Below are positions 22,808 to 32,879 of a stretch of 64,000 nucleotides of DNA, in pieces; the stretch's first letter is position 1, and each line of letters begins with the position of its first letter. A model generated the notes under the pieces. The model was not told the origin of the DNA and made no database searches. It saw only the letters and a list, made by a program, of their open reading frames with translations. Made by a program: the position numbers and the translations under genes. Source of the stretch: Kingdonia uniflora (Eukaryota > Streptophyta > Magnoliopsida > Ranunculales > Circaeasteraceae); NCBI GenBank assembly GCA_014058105.1, contig JACGCM010002885.1, positions 744,001-808,000 on the forward strand, in the 5' to 3' direction.

Positions 22808-23540
22808 GTGTCCCCAATGATCTCCTCCTCTAAAGCCTCAGACAGCTGGATCTGGAAAGGGATCATCAAAGCCCGCAACCAGATTTGGCCGGACCTCATT
22901 TGGCATATTGAGGACGGAAAGAAGGTTGACTACTGGTTGAAACCATGGATCCCTGGTATCCCCTACGGCAGACCCGCGGGTTCTACGCCGTCGCATAAAA
23001 CTTTCTTTAAGGTGGTTGACCTTATCTGTACATATAGCCATACTTGGAAGAATGATCTGATTTGCTCCATTTTCCACAAAGACATTACGGGCGTCATTCT
23101 TGAGATCCCCTTAAGTAACTCCACGGCCTCAGATGTGCTTCGATGGAGAAAGGAGAATAATGGGATCCTTACGGTTAAATCTGTTTATCAAGCATCTATG
23201 GTGGATGCCCTCAATGACCCTCAGCCTACCTACCAGCCTGTTTCGGATAATTTCAACTGGACGAGGATCTGGAATCTCAAGATCCCGTTCGTATCCAATT
23301 CTTCCTCTGGAAAACCCTTCATAATGGGATCCCTACAAAACAGAACCTATGGCATGGAGATGATAATTAGGATACCATTTGCCCACGATGTGGAGAGAAA
23401 GATGAAACCACCACCCATGCTCTCTTTTTCTGCAACAATGTTAGAGAATTTTGGGCCTTGTCCAACCTCAACCCAGACCTTCGCAATTGGGGCTACTCTC
23501 ACTCTATAGAAAAGTTTTTGACTATTCTTCACCCTCCAGA
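22808..23540 (+). pseudogene. LINE Y ORF2, zf-RVT region (frameshifted)
   Basis: The frame contains SDSWIWKGIIKARNQIWPDL and later VLRWRKENNGILTVKSVYQA, followed by IWNLKIPF, the zinc-binding reverse-transcriptase-associated region of plant LINEs. A frame change near 23,285 garbles the Cys/His part (CPRCGEKDETTTHALFFC is readable in another frame near 23,380-23,440). Confidence 0.75.
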
Positions 23541-24247
23541 AAAGGAACGATCTTGACACCACAATACTTTGGAGCATGATTGGCGCCATCATGTACGTCA
23601 TCTGGATTGACTGAAATGAGCTCGTTTTCAACAAAATCAAACCTAACCTGCCAAAGGCTATCAAGATTGTCATGAGCTATTTTTTACATCCCCCTCACAT
23701 CACCACTACCGTTTATAGGCCCACCAACATGGCCCTTCTGCAGGTTCATGAGGGGTAGCATGTTATCACAGTGGATGCCTCTTGGGTACAAAAGGAATTA
23801 CTGGGGGGAACGGGTTTCATTATTAAATCTCATAGCTCTGTGATTTCTTGTGCAGGTTTCGACTCTGTCAGAGCAGCAGAGCCATAAGAGGTGGAAGCGC
23901 TCGCAGTGATCAGGGGAATGAAAGCAGCACTCCAGGTTGGCCTAGAGCGGGTGTTGCTTCTGACTGACTGCAACCGCCTGGTTAGAGCTTTTGAGATACA
24001 CTCGGATGACCTATCATGGGGAGCTCTGACCCTAGCCCCAGACTTGCTTTCTTTCTCATCCCTCTTCGTCAAATTTCACTTTAAATACATTAACCGATCT
24101 TGTAATTTTGAGGCACACGTTTTAGCCAAAGAGAGTGCCCACTCCCCCTCAACTTTTTGTTTCCTGCCGTTGGAGGCATCAAAGTTGTTGAACTCTGTTA
24201 TTTTTGCTGATGTTTAATATATTCCTACTCTTTTGCTTTAAAAAAAA
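23541..24247 (+). pseudogene. LINE Y ORF2, C-terminal RNase H and A-tail
   Basis: Parallels 16,466-17,164. It contains HVITVDASWVQKELLGGTG (first Asp), a stop at 23,884, then EVEALAVIRGMKAALQVGLE (Glu), LLLTDCNRLVRAF (Asp) and NRSCNFEAHVLAKES, the D-E-D layout of plant RVT_3-type RNase H. It ends with a stop at 24,217, a short 3'UTR and eight A (24,240-24,247). Confidence 0.85.
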
Positions 24248-24248
24248 T

Positions 24249-24261
24249 CTATCACCGGTCA
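24249..24261. repeat. 3' target-site duplication of LINE Y
   Basis: CTATCACCGGTCA follows the A-tail after one base and pairs with 11,916-11,928 (12 of 13 identical). Confidence 0.75.
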
Positions 24262-24490
24262 GGGAAGTTCGGAACTTGTCTGGCAAGCTTCAAAAATGCG
24301 AGCTTGTGGAGCTACTCAAGATATAGTCAAGCAAAGGACCACCACCACCATCCCATCTTCATATCCAATTTATCATTTGGACCGTCACTGACATTCAAAT
24401 TGTATCGTCGTCTATGTCCACCGACCTCGAGATATAACACTAAAGGTTGATAATTTTTACCAATAAACGGCTAGAATAGAAAACTTTTTA

Positions 24491-24854
24491 GAGCATCTCC
24501 AAGAAAGCTTGATTTTTTTTTTGCTAAATCCTTGAATTTTTTAAGTGTTTGAGAGATTTCTTCTAACAAGGCTTAATACTTGAATTTAATTTAAGTCATC
24601 AGGCGCATAAAGGTTATACGCCTGATGACCTCTTCCTTTTTTTTAATTACATCAGACGCATAAAATTTAGAAGCTCGCATTTTGAGGGCATGAGAATGAA
24701 ATGTTTCATGACTTCAAACTCAACATTCAAGCATCATACTTGAATTTGCTTGAAATAAATTCAAGTATTGTGGCAACTGCTGGAGGCCGTAAAAAAGAAA
24801 TAATCATACGGCATGTGTTTTTACAAAGTATTAAGGCAACCACTGGTGATGCTC
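24491..24854. mobile_element. MITE, PIF/Harbinger-like (TTA target duplication)
   Basis: Terminal inverted repeats GAGCATCTCCA and (reverse complement) GAGCATCACCA are flanked by TTA on both sides (24,488-24,490 and 24,855-24,857). The interior is AT-rich and non-coding, with a small hairpin GTCATCAGGCG...CGCCTGATGAC near 24,595-24,630. Length 364 bp fits a MITE. Superfamily is inferred from the TTA duplication and terminal sequence. Confidence 0.65.
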
Positions 24855-24914
24855 TTAACAGCTTTTCAAGTTTGTGAGGAAAACAAAGAAAATGACAAGA
24901 CTACCCTTTAAACC

Positions 24915-24941
24915 AAACCCTAAACACCAAGTCTATAAATA
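24915..24941 (+). promoter_or_regulatory. Telo-box plus TATA box promoter of the snoRNA locus
   Basis: AAACCCTAA (24,915-24,923), the plant telo-box common in ribosomal-protein and snoRNA promoters, stands 11 bp upstream of TATAAATA (24,934-24,941). The transcript would run right into the three snoRNA-like sequences. Confidence 0.65.
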
Positions 24942-25021
24942 CGCCTCCTAGGGTCTAAAACAAAAAAACAATCGAAAATAAATCCAAACTCGTCTCTATT
25001 TGAATCCAGGGACTTTCTTCA

Positions 25022-25129
25022 ATGGCGGAAAGAGTCTCTCTCTCTCTCGTTTTTGCTCTTGTTTTAGTTGTTGATTTGTTTGTGATTGAAAACACAAAGC
25101 CTGATATTGCAATTCTCTGTTGTTTGTAA
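25022..25129 (+). CDS. Short ORF, 35 residues, in the snoRNA host transcript (uncertain)
   Basis: The first ATG after the TATA box opens MAERVSLSLVFALVLVVDLF and continues for 35 residues to TAA. The sequence is hydrophobic like a signal peptide, but I do not recognise it. It may simply be the first ATG of a non-coding snoRNA precursor. Confidence 0.25.
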   Translation: MAERVSLSLVFALVLVVDLFVIENTKPDIAILCCL

Positions 25130-25333
25130 ATTTTATTATTTATAAGCGCAACTGGGAATCTATCATTAGGCAATATTTAATTCAACTCTACCTTTAGCTC
25201 TGATTTCCCTTTTTTTTTTCTTATGAAAAAATAAAATAGGGTTTTTCGGTGACAAGGTAGAGATACTTTTTTCTCTTAATTTTGATTTTTTTTATCTTTT
25301 TTTTAAGTAAAAATTGTGATGATATAAGGAGGG

Positions 25334-25408
25334 GGAGTGACGAAAGAAATCGTTCGGATTCCCAATGATTTAAACCGTGATATTTAAACCAGCTACTTCT
25401 GACCCCTT
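25334..25408 (+). ncRNA. Box C/D snoRNA candidate, copy 1
   Basis: Box C is GTGACGA (TGACGA at 25,338-25,343; TGATGA in its sister copy) and box D is CTGA at 25,399-25,402. In between is AAATCGTTCGGATTCCCAATGA, then a variable part and AAACCAGCTACTT just before box D. It shares almost every base of these blocks with copy 2 at 25,604. TCGGATTCCC next to an AUGA-type D' box is complementary to GGGAATCCGA of plant 25S rRNA (rRNA sequence from memory). The altered box C suggests a weaker or decaying copy. Confidence 0.65.
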
Positions 25409-25462
25409 TCGATTATCATTATAAAAAAAAATGTTTTTTTTTTGGGATTGAAAAGTGAGGGA

Positions 25463-25558
25463 TGGCCGGTGATGTAAGGATAATATTTGCTACTCTTGAT
25501 TGGGCTTTTATTTATACCCAATTTGATGATTATTTATCCACCAAGATCTCTGAGGCTT
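25463..25558 (+). ncRNA. Box C/D snoRNA candidate, distinct family
   Basis: Box C is GTGATGT (25,469-25,475), a C'-like TTGATGAT lies at 25,523-25,530, and box D is CTGA at 25,550-25,553. GCC before box C and GGC after box D can form the short terminal stem. The 12 bases before box D, CCACCAAGATCT, are complementary to AGATCTTGGTGG, a conserved stretch of 25S rRNA as I recall it. By the D+5 rule the target would be the C in AGATC. Confidence 0.68.
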
Positions 25559-25602
25559 TCTAATCTTATCTCAATTTGAGTGAGTTTGCAATGTGAGTGA
25601 TA

Positions 25603-25682
25603 ATGTGTGATGAAAGAAATCGTTCGGATTCCCAATGAGTTTAATGAACTGTGATATCCAAACCAGCTACTTCTGACATTAT
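25603..25682 (+). ncRNA. Box C/D snoRNA candidate, copy 2
   Basis: Box C GTGATGA (TGATGA 25,608-25,613) and box D CTGA (25,673-25,676) are canonical. The body repeats AAAGAAATCGTTCGGATTCCC and AAACCAGCTACTT of copy 1, with most differences in the middle. The conserved blocks are the guide positions next to D' and D, which is what selection on a snoRNA would preserve. Confidence 0.72.
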
Positions 25683-25878
25683 ATTTTGCATTTTGGTCAT
25701 GAATCATCTCTCAACTCTCAAGTTGTTCATATAGTAATTAAGAGTATGAAATAGTAAACATTTATTTAGCCAAACTGTGGACTATGGAGTAATGCATATG
25801 TTGATTAGAGCCAGCTTGTACTCACAATCTTACTGCATGAATTAAGGACTGATGTGTTACAGAAAATCTAAAAGACTC

Positions 25879-26008
25879 GGGGGCGTTTGTTTTTTTTGCC
25901 TTAATCTGAGTCTGACTTGATCTGAGTCCACTGGAGGTTTTTTTTTTGGCTAGTTAGATTGGACTAAAATAGGCAAATACCGGTACTTATAAGCAAACAA
26001 CACCCCTA
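25879..26008. mobile_element. Small MITE-like element
   Basis: The left end GGGGGCGTTTGTTTT and the right end (reverse complement GGGGTGTTGTTTGC) form imperfect inverted repeats around a 100-bp interior rich in CTGAGTCTGACT words. A related sequence ends at about 40,224. No clear target duplication. Confidence 0.4.
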
Positions 26009-27150
26009 CTTATTCATTACTATTACCACCACCCTTTTTTTGTCACGATGGGCACACGCTATCGGGTGTGCCTACAATAATTTTTTAATTTCTTAGAGAA
26101 TTAAAAACTATTAAACAGGTTTTTATATGTTTAATTTTTAATGACTTTTGTAATGTTGGCGATCCATTATCGAAGGCATTTTTATTTTTATTAAGTGCCG
26201 AAGACACATTTCTTTGTATTTGTATTATTAAAGTGTTAAAAGCACGTGCCCGGTACTATAGGGTTGTCGAGATTTTACCGTGACTTGGTCAAGGGTAATA
26301 TTATCCTTTACAATTCTCAAATGTAATTGGAAATAGTTGATCATGCATAAGATACTGCACAGACGGACGACTTATAGGCTTTTAACATGATGTTGATTTG
26401 GTTATCTATAAATTGCTTTACTTTGGCTTGAATAGAAATCTTAGTACTTAGTAATGACATGAGTACAAGATGTCAGTTTTAGTCGAAGACCCTCATAAGC
26501 AAAACATAGTCCAACCATATTGGGCGGTCCAACGTGATAGCAGTACAACGGTAAAAAGAGCAAGGTAGATCAATGTTTTGAATGAGGGATTACATCTTCA
26601 TACAGTCAACGTTATTTAGAAGATTTTTTATTTTTTATAATTGGATAATTATCGGACTGCAAAACAGTTTTATGTTACAGTTGGCATCTCTCTCTCCTAT
26701 CACAACTTCTCTCTCTAATATACCTCTTCCTAGGCGCTGAATTGTTGAGCGCGTCAAAAACTTTTTAATACACGTGGCATCTTTCTCTCCCATCACAAAT
26801 TTTCTCTTAAAAATCGTAATTCTCTATTGGACAAAAACAGTATGCGGTTCTGGAATACCGGTATGGTAAACCGGAATCACATACTCTTCTATTGGAGGTG
26901 CTCTAAAACATCATATTTGTCTAACCGATTTTGTGATTTGCCCGGTGATGAATTCGATATTTATGTTATTCACAACTTTTAAATCACATTGCATGGCTGA
27001 AAGCTTGGACCGCCCCCAACACATTTCCAGATACCAAATACAAGACAAACATTCAGAGTATCTGCTTGATCAATAATGTATGTTTAACAAACATATTCGA
27101 GATTTGTTAGGTACAAAGAGCACTACATTGCAAAACTACTTTACATATCC
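26009..27150. other. Intergenic, AT-rich, with partial repeats
   Basis: No gene seen. GGCATCTCTCTCTCCTATCA near 26,683 recurs as GGCATCTTTCTCTCCCATCA near 26,777, a decayed duplication of about 90 bp. TTGGAGGTGCTCTAA near 26,894 resembles a right MITE end. Confidence 0.4.
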
Positions 27151-27151
27151 T

Positions 27152-28201
27152 TCATGACGTTGTGTCGAATTTTAGATCTTGAAACCTCTTCAATAAGCTG
27201 AATTTATAGCCCATTACTTCGGCATCTTCAGAGGAGTCTGGAGTATAACTAATAACTGAGCTTGCTCCAGCTAGGTGCAGGGAGCCAACAGTTATATCTG
27301 CAATTTGTAGAAGCATTTTTCTTAACAATACAAAAGAAATATGGAGCCAGTAGATAAAGTATGTTTCTCGCTTAGTAATAGGATTAATTACTAAAATAAA
27401 TCTTATAGTTAATAGTAATATTTATAGACTTCGTTAAGTAGTTACTATACTGTTTCCAAAAAGGCTAAATGTGTTGCCCTCTATAGCACATCCATGAAAT
27501 TTCTCACCATGGACAAGGTAATCATCATTACTGATCATATAGGCCATAATTCTTGGATATCGTGAAAAATCTTATTTATTCAAGTTCTCAGGACATAAGA
27601 GATATTCACGGCGACTTCAATGTTATCTAAACCAGAAGGTCTTCAAATCCCCTATAAATACCCTATCGATGTTTGTTTTAGTCCGTTTTAGTTTTTTTTG
27701 GTCTCTAGTATACAGTAGAACATGTTATTTCTAATTAGAGTTGATATTTGCTTATATTGTCAACGTTGCGCTTCGGATTCAGACGTAAAGGATTACTGAA
27801 GAGCTAAATTCAGCAATGACCATATAGTCATATAGATATGTTATTCTAGAGCTACGTGAGTTTGCACTTTACATAGATGACTGAGGTTGATCTTAGAATA
27901 GTTGGGGTTACGAATTCTATACACTAGGAAACTTGGTAGAAAAATGTAACACCTTTACAGACATCACCTATAAGACTAAGAGTTTAGTCACAATAACAAA
28001 AAACTTAAATATCCGTTTGTCATACATCACCACTTCGATGTTGCGTAGGAAAAAAAAGCAACATTGCAAGAAAATCAAACTCTGACCTGTATGTGAGAGG
28101 GCAACAAGTGCCCTTAGGGCTTCCTTACGTGCGCGATCATCTTTGACGGCCTTCAACATGTTTACAAGACCATGAGCATCGCCCAGCTCTACTACTTTCA
28201 T
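27152..28201 (-). CDS. 3' end of an ARM-repeat-like gene (two exons seen)
   Basis: Exon 28,087-28,201 encodes VVELGDAHGLVNMLKAVKDD and RKEALRALVALSHT, a helical pattern like an armadillo repeat. Its donor ACAG|GTCAGA joins in phase to the acceptor GCAG|ATATAAC, giving a last exon 27,152-27,297 (DITVGSLHLAGASSVISYT ... LKFDTTS stop). The in-phase junction and open last exon suggest a real gene end rather than chance. The start ATG at 28,201 is only the first Met of the open frame; upstream exons (to the right) were not found, so the gene may be truncated. Function beyond ARM-like helices is unknown. Confidence 0.5.
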
Positions 28202-30460
28202 CCTTTTTCATCGATATTAGAAAGAAATTACCACATAAATCCAATAGAATTCGAGGATCAACAGACTCGACTCATTTATCATTTAATTAGGTGTGTACAA
28301 CTTATTTATCAAAATAAGAAAGAAGATAAAACTCATTAACAAAGTTGTGGCTTGGAAAAAGGAATAAATACAGGAAAGGTAAGACTTAAGAGCAAAAAAT
28401 GTAGAATCGAAGATATACTTCTCGAGTGATCATACACTATCGTGCATAATCAACCACATGTGACAAAAAAGATGCTTGAGGTGAATATATCAGATCAACA
28501 TAGCACATTTTGTGAGATTACCATCAGTTGCAAAATGAATTATTCTTGACGCTCCATTCATTTAAATAAGGGATCTTTGACCCGCAAGAGTTTCACCGAT
28601 TGTTCAATCAAATTGCCCGTGAAACATCAATGGTAGAAAATGTTCAAAAATTATTGTCTTGGAAAGTTGATACTAAAGAAGTTATTTATGATCATCAAAT
28701 TTTTTGATCACTTTACGAAAAAAAATATGCATACCCATGTAAGGGACGATCTGATAAGCACAATATGTTACAGTCCTTGCAAAAAATAGTTTCAACCCCC
28801 ATCCTATTTTCTTTTAAACCTCCTCTATTGCGAGTTCATCTGGCAGAATCAAATTGCATATAAATTGTCATCAATTGTTGCACACTAATAAGGCCACCAA
28901 TTAATATCGTCTAATTATTTACAAACAAATCTGAAAACTCAAATAAGAGACACCCATTCATCTTTAGTTGAAATTATTAATTTCTCTAAGACAATTATAC
29001 CCAAAAGCAGATGTAACGACTATACACAAACTACCGTCAGAGAACATAGTCTAAAACTAAATTGAATGACAGTTGCATGAGGCAAGACTTAAGCTCTAGG
29101 CAACCTTCTAAAAGAAATAGTGGCTTACGTGCTTAGATTTACAAAGATTTAACTAGTACCAAAAGGATGATATAGCTACAATAGGTGTTTTAATTGTAGT
29201 TACCAAAATTACTTCTGGAACACTCTCTCAAATCTTTCTAGAATTCTAGTGCTCAACTTTGGTAGTGACAAAACGTAGGAGTAATGTAGATTAGAAACTA
29301 AGAACTTTAGAGACTTCAAATCAAATATACACTTCAAAAAAAGGTCGACAGGTATTATCTCGTTTATTCCTTCAAGGTTTCAATTCAAACAACCGCACCA
29401 GTTAAAGAATGGACCCCTCATCGAGCCTATGACCACAACATAGATACACGGGATTCGTTTCTCTTCATTCTTGCAACATTCGTTGCAGATTTCTTGCAAT
29501 CCAGTTTTTTTCTCTTATCTTAAACACCAAGTTCATGAAAAGACTACATATCAGAACTCAATGGAAAACATGTATGTCTATCAGAAGCTCACCCGACAGC
29601 ATTGAAGAGGCAATTGTTGTTTGATGGAATGACCCTTTGGAGTATGATATTTTCCGTGTTATTAAAAACACAAAAACCTAAAAATAGATAGCAACAACTA
29701 AAGAAGTTCAGTTACTCAACTAAATATATATAAACTAATATCATAAACGAATCGATTCAACTAATAACAGAAAACTCTACAAAAAAAATCTCATTCTATA
29801 TACATTCATTGCTGCAAGCACCCACCTCAAGATTAAACTAAAATACTATATAAGCCCATCTCTAAAAGAAAAAGCCTCTACATATCTGATATCAGACTAA
29901 TCATGAGATAATTGAATTAAAATCTTATCCCATGACACATTAAGGTCGAAGTAAGAAAAACAACTACCTTTTCTATACATATGATATCAATAAAAATGGA
30001 GAAAAATGAAAACCCCACCTAAAGAAAGCTATTTTTTAGTACAGATTTTCATTTCCAAACAGAAACTCAGTAAAATAGACTCAATTCTAAACCTACACAA
30101 TAGCAAAAACAAAAATACATACCAACCTAATATAAACCTGATGAAAAATCTCAAAATTCAATCAAAACAATGAAACCTCATCATTAAAAATACAACCCCA
30201 TATCATATAGCAATCTAATTAGCAATTTAAAGCATATTATACCACAAATTATTATATATGTACATTCATTGCTGCAAGCACCCAGCTCAAGATTAAACTA
30301 AACAATATATAAGGCACTCTTAAAGCAATGCATAACCCCTTGTGATATGAGGTATATGTGCTTGCACCTTGTTTTGATGCGGAAAAAGGAATTTTGAAAC
30401 ATAACCATTTTCATACAGCAATCAGATTCAGTTTCTTTTTTAAAGTACATAATCCTAATG
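28202..30460. other. AT-rich non-coding stretch
   Basis: May be intron or decayed gene of the ARM-like locus. No exon could be supported. It holds one direct repeat of about 50 bp (29,801-29,851 and 30,261-30,311) starting TACATTCATTGCTGCAAGC. Confidence 0.4.
29801..30314. repeat. Direct repeat pair, about 50 bp, 460 bp apart
   Basis: TACATTCATTGCTGCAAGC followed by ACCCA[C/G]CTCAAGATTAAACTAA occurs at 29,801 and 30,261, nearly identical. Confidence 0.7.
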
Positions 30461-30725
30461 ATGGAGCAGGGGAATTTACAATAAAGAGGCTAACAGAGTG
30501 AGGTGACAATCCTACCAAGAGCTCCCATTTATGAAAAGTTGTAATCTAAGCTCTAGGCAATATGTAGAAACATTTAAACAAAGTTAAAGGCTATGTCAAA
30601 CTTAAGCTACCTCACTACATATCAACTTATGTCACGAGAATAGAGTAACTGAAGACATCAAGTTTAGAAAATACCTATGTTAGAGCTTCATCTAATGTAT
30701 TGTACATAATTGATCTCAGATCGCC

Positions 30726-31012
30726 TCAAGAAATCTGAAAGCTTACCTTTTTATACACATTCAATAGTTCAGACGCTTCTTTCTCATATTTAATCATATA
30801 TAGTTTGACGAAGCTTGGATTAAATACCTTTGAGTTACCAATATTGAGTTTGTTCTTGATCAAGAAGGCCTTGGAGAGTAAACCTTGAAGAACCGTCCAC
30901 CTTGGAATGATCCTCTTCTCCATGCTACATGTGAGCAAGGATGCGTACTTAGCAAGATATGAAGGCTCCAAATCGAGTTTGTTAATGAAGAAAAATTCTT
31001 CAAAAATCCCAA
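30726..31012 (-). pseudogene. mTERF family fragment
   Basis: The open frame reads LEPSYLAKYASLLTCSMEKR then IIPRWTVLQGLLSKAFLIKN and KYEKEASELLNVYKK. This matches the C-terminal repeats of plant mitochondrial/chloroplast mTERF proteins (pattern YSLEKRIiPR..VLq.LLskgL; F..KYeee.PELL..Y). Only about 95 of the usual 350-400 residues remain and no organelle transit peptide is present, so it is a truncated gene remnant. Confidence 0.75.
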
Positions 31013-31303
31013 TGTAGCTCCTTAGGCTAGTAGAACATCAAGAATTTGAATGTAATATACTATCAACTTCGAGTCACTACCAATCTGCAGCTGTTTAATG
31101 CCTTGCACAATGCGCCATCATCATCCCTAGTTTAATTGGTATTCGGTATTCCTAGTTCTAAAAGAAATGCTACTCTACTCAGAGGCCTAAGCTGTCTTTC
31201 TGATGCGGTGATGCATACCCAAACTACAATTCCAGGATAATCTGCATCGCAATCTCGCCAACCACCTCATGGATAGCATATGCGTCCAGTCTCCTTCTTC
31301 AAA

Positions 31304-32803
31304 CTAATGGATGACACCATTCACTTGAATCTGACTATGGCCTGGAGGTTTCTTCACACCTATCTCAACCATCTTTTGTCTAACATTCGCAACATCCACC
31401 CACCTATCAGCAGATGCATAAGCATTTGACAACAGCGTGAAATACTTGATAGCAGCTTCAATTGGTTTGAGCTTGGATATCAGGTTATCACACACATAGC
31501 TTGCAAGCTTTATGTTCCTATGGATCCTGTAACCACCAAGCAAAGCACCCCATACCGCCTCGTTAGGTTTTAAAGACATTATACCAATAAGCTCATATGC
31601 TTCGTCTTGTAAACCTACACGGTTCAACAGGTCAACAAAACACCCGTAATGTTCGATTCTCAGCTCAATATCATACGCTTGAGTCATGTACTTGAAATAA
31701 TGACGGCCTTCGTTAACCATTCCTATGTGACCACAAGCACAAAAGACCCCAAGCAAAGTTACTTCATTGGTTACTCTTTCCCCCTCACCCACACTTAGCA
31801 TAGATCAAAAAACATCAAATGCTTCACTCCCACGCGCCCTAGCTTTGCCAAACCTGTGATAACCGTAGTCCACGAGGCAATGCTCCTCCGCTTTATCTTT
31901 TTCAACACTCTATAAGCTTCTTCAATTACTCTCGCATACATATGTTTGATTGCATTGTTTAAAGAAACAAGTTTTAGTTGGTTTGTAGAACTGAAAGTCT
32001 TATCAACATAGGAATGTATCCATCTCCCTGTTTCCAAATCCCCCAAATCAGCGCACGCGAAGAGTATTGCTATCATTGTTACCTCGTCCACTTCAACACG
32101 CGCTCTACACATTTGGTGATACAATGCCAACGTTTGCCTAAACTTTCCACGATGCATACACCCAGCGATCATAGTCGTCCATGACACCCCATTCCTCTCT
32201 GGCATAAAATCAAAAATTCCCTGTGCCTCGTCTACACAGCCAAGCCTCAAATACATCACCAGCATTGAATTCCACGTAACAACGTTTCGTTGAGTCATCG
32301 TATCAAACACCTTCCTCGCCTTTATAACTCAGTATCTCCTTCAACCATCGCGTACATGTTAACCAAATTTGTTTCCACAAACTCATTCGCACATAACCCA
32401 TCGACAACACTCATCCATGCAACTGTTCCCCCTCTCTCAAAAACCGCACTTTTGCACATGCATTGAGTACAAATGAATACGCAAAAGCGTCATGTTCGGC
32501 TTATGCGCATACCATTTCATTATAAAGCTATACTGACTGCTCCGGGGTCTCGCTCTTAGCATACCCTCTAATCATTTGATTCCAAACAATGGTGCTTGGG
32601 TTTTCAATTTGCTCGAAATCCCGGTTTACGTATTGGACATTACCGAATATAACATAGAATGATAATAGTTTGGTGACGAGGAAATTCTTTTTGGAGAAAC
32701 CATTTAGTACCATCTGGGTATGAATTTGAAAGAGCCCGGTGTTTCTGCATCTTTTTCGATGAAAAAATGGGATATTCAAAACAAGTTGATTATCGTTTGG
32801 CAA
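31304..32803 (-). pseudogene. Pentatricopeptide repeat (PLS/E class) pseudogene
   Basis: Three pieces in order on the minus strand form one PPR protein: 32,803-32,528 (QIHTQMVLNGF, NPSTIVWNQMIRGYAKS), 32,310-31,795 (RNVVTWNSMLVMYLRLGCVD, RNGVSWTTMIAGCMHRGKF, GRWIHSYVDKT) and 31,801-31,304 (HYGCFVDLLNRVGLQDEAYE, NEAVWGALLGGYRIHRN, KKPPGHSQIQVNG, the E-motif end). Such proteins bind organellar RNA and take part in editing. Stops and frameshifts between the pieces, e.g. at 32,528 and about 31,800, break the gene. It has no introns, as usual for the family. Confidence 0.85.
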
Positions 32804-32879
32804 ACAAATTCAGATTTTAACAAAATGTATGCAATCTTAATAATCAGAGCAATGGGGATTTACAATAAAGAGGCTAACT

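Noticed and set aside
17786..24247. Twin-priming (5' inversion during a single LINE insertion) as explanation for the head-to-head ORF1(-)/ORF2(+)
   Set aside because: Twin-priming would leave no target duplication next to the LINE 5' end at the junction; here a 15-bp sequence there matches, inverted, the one after the other fragment's A-tail, and the outer element has its own duplications.
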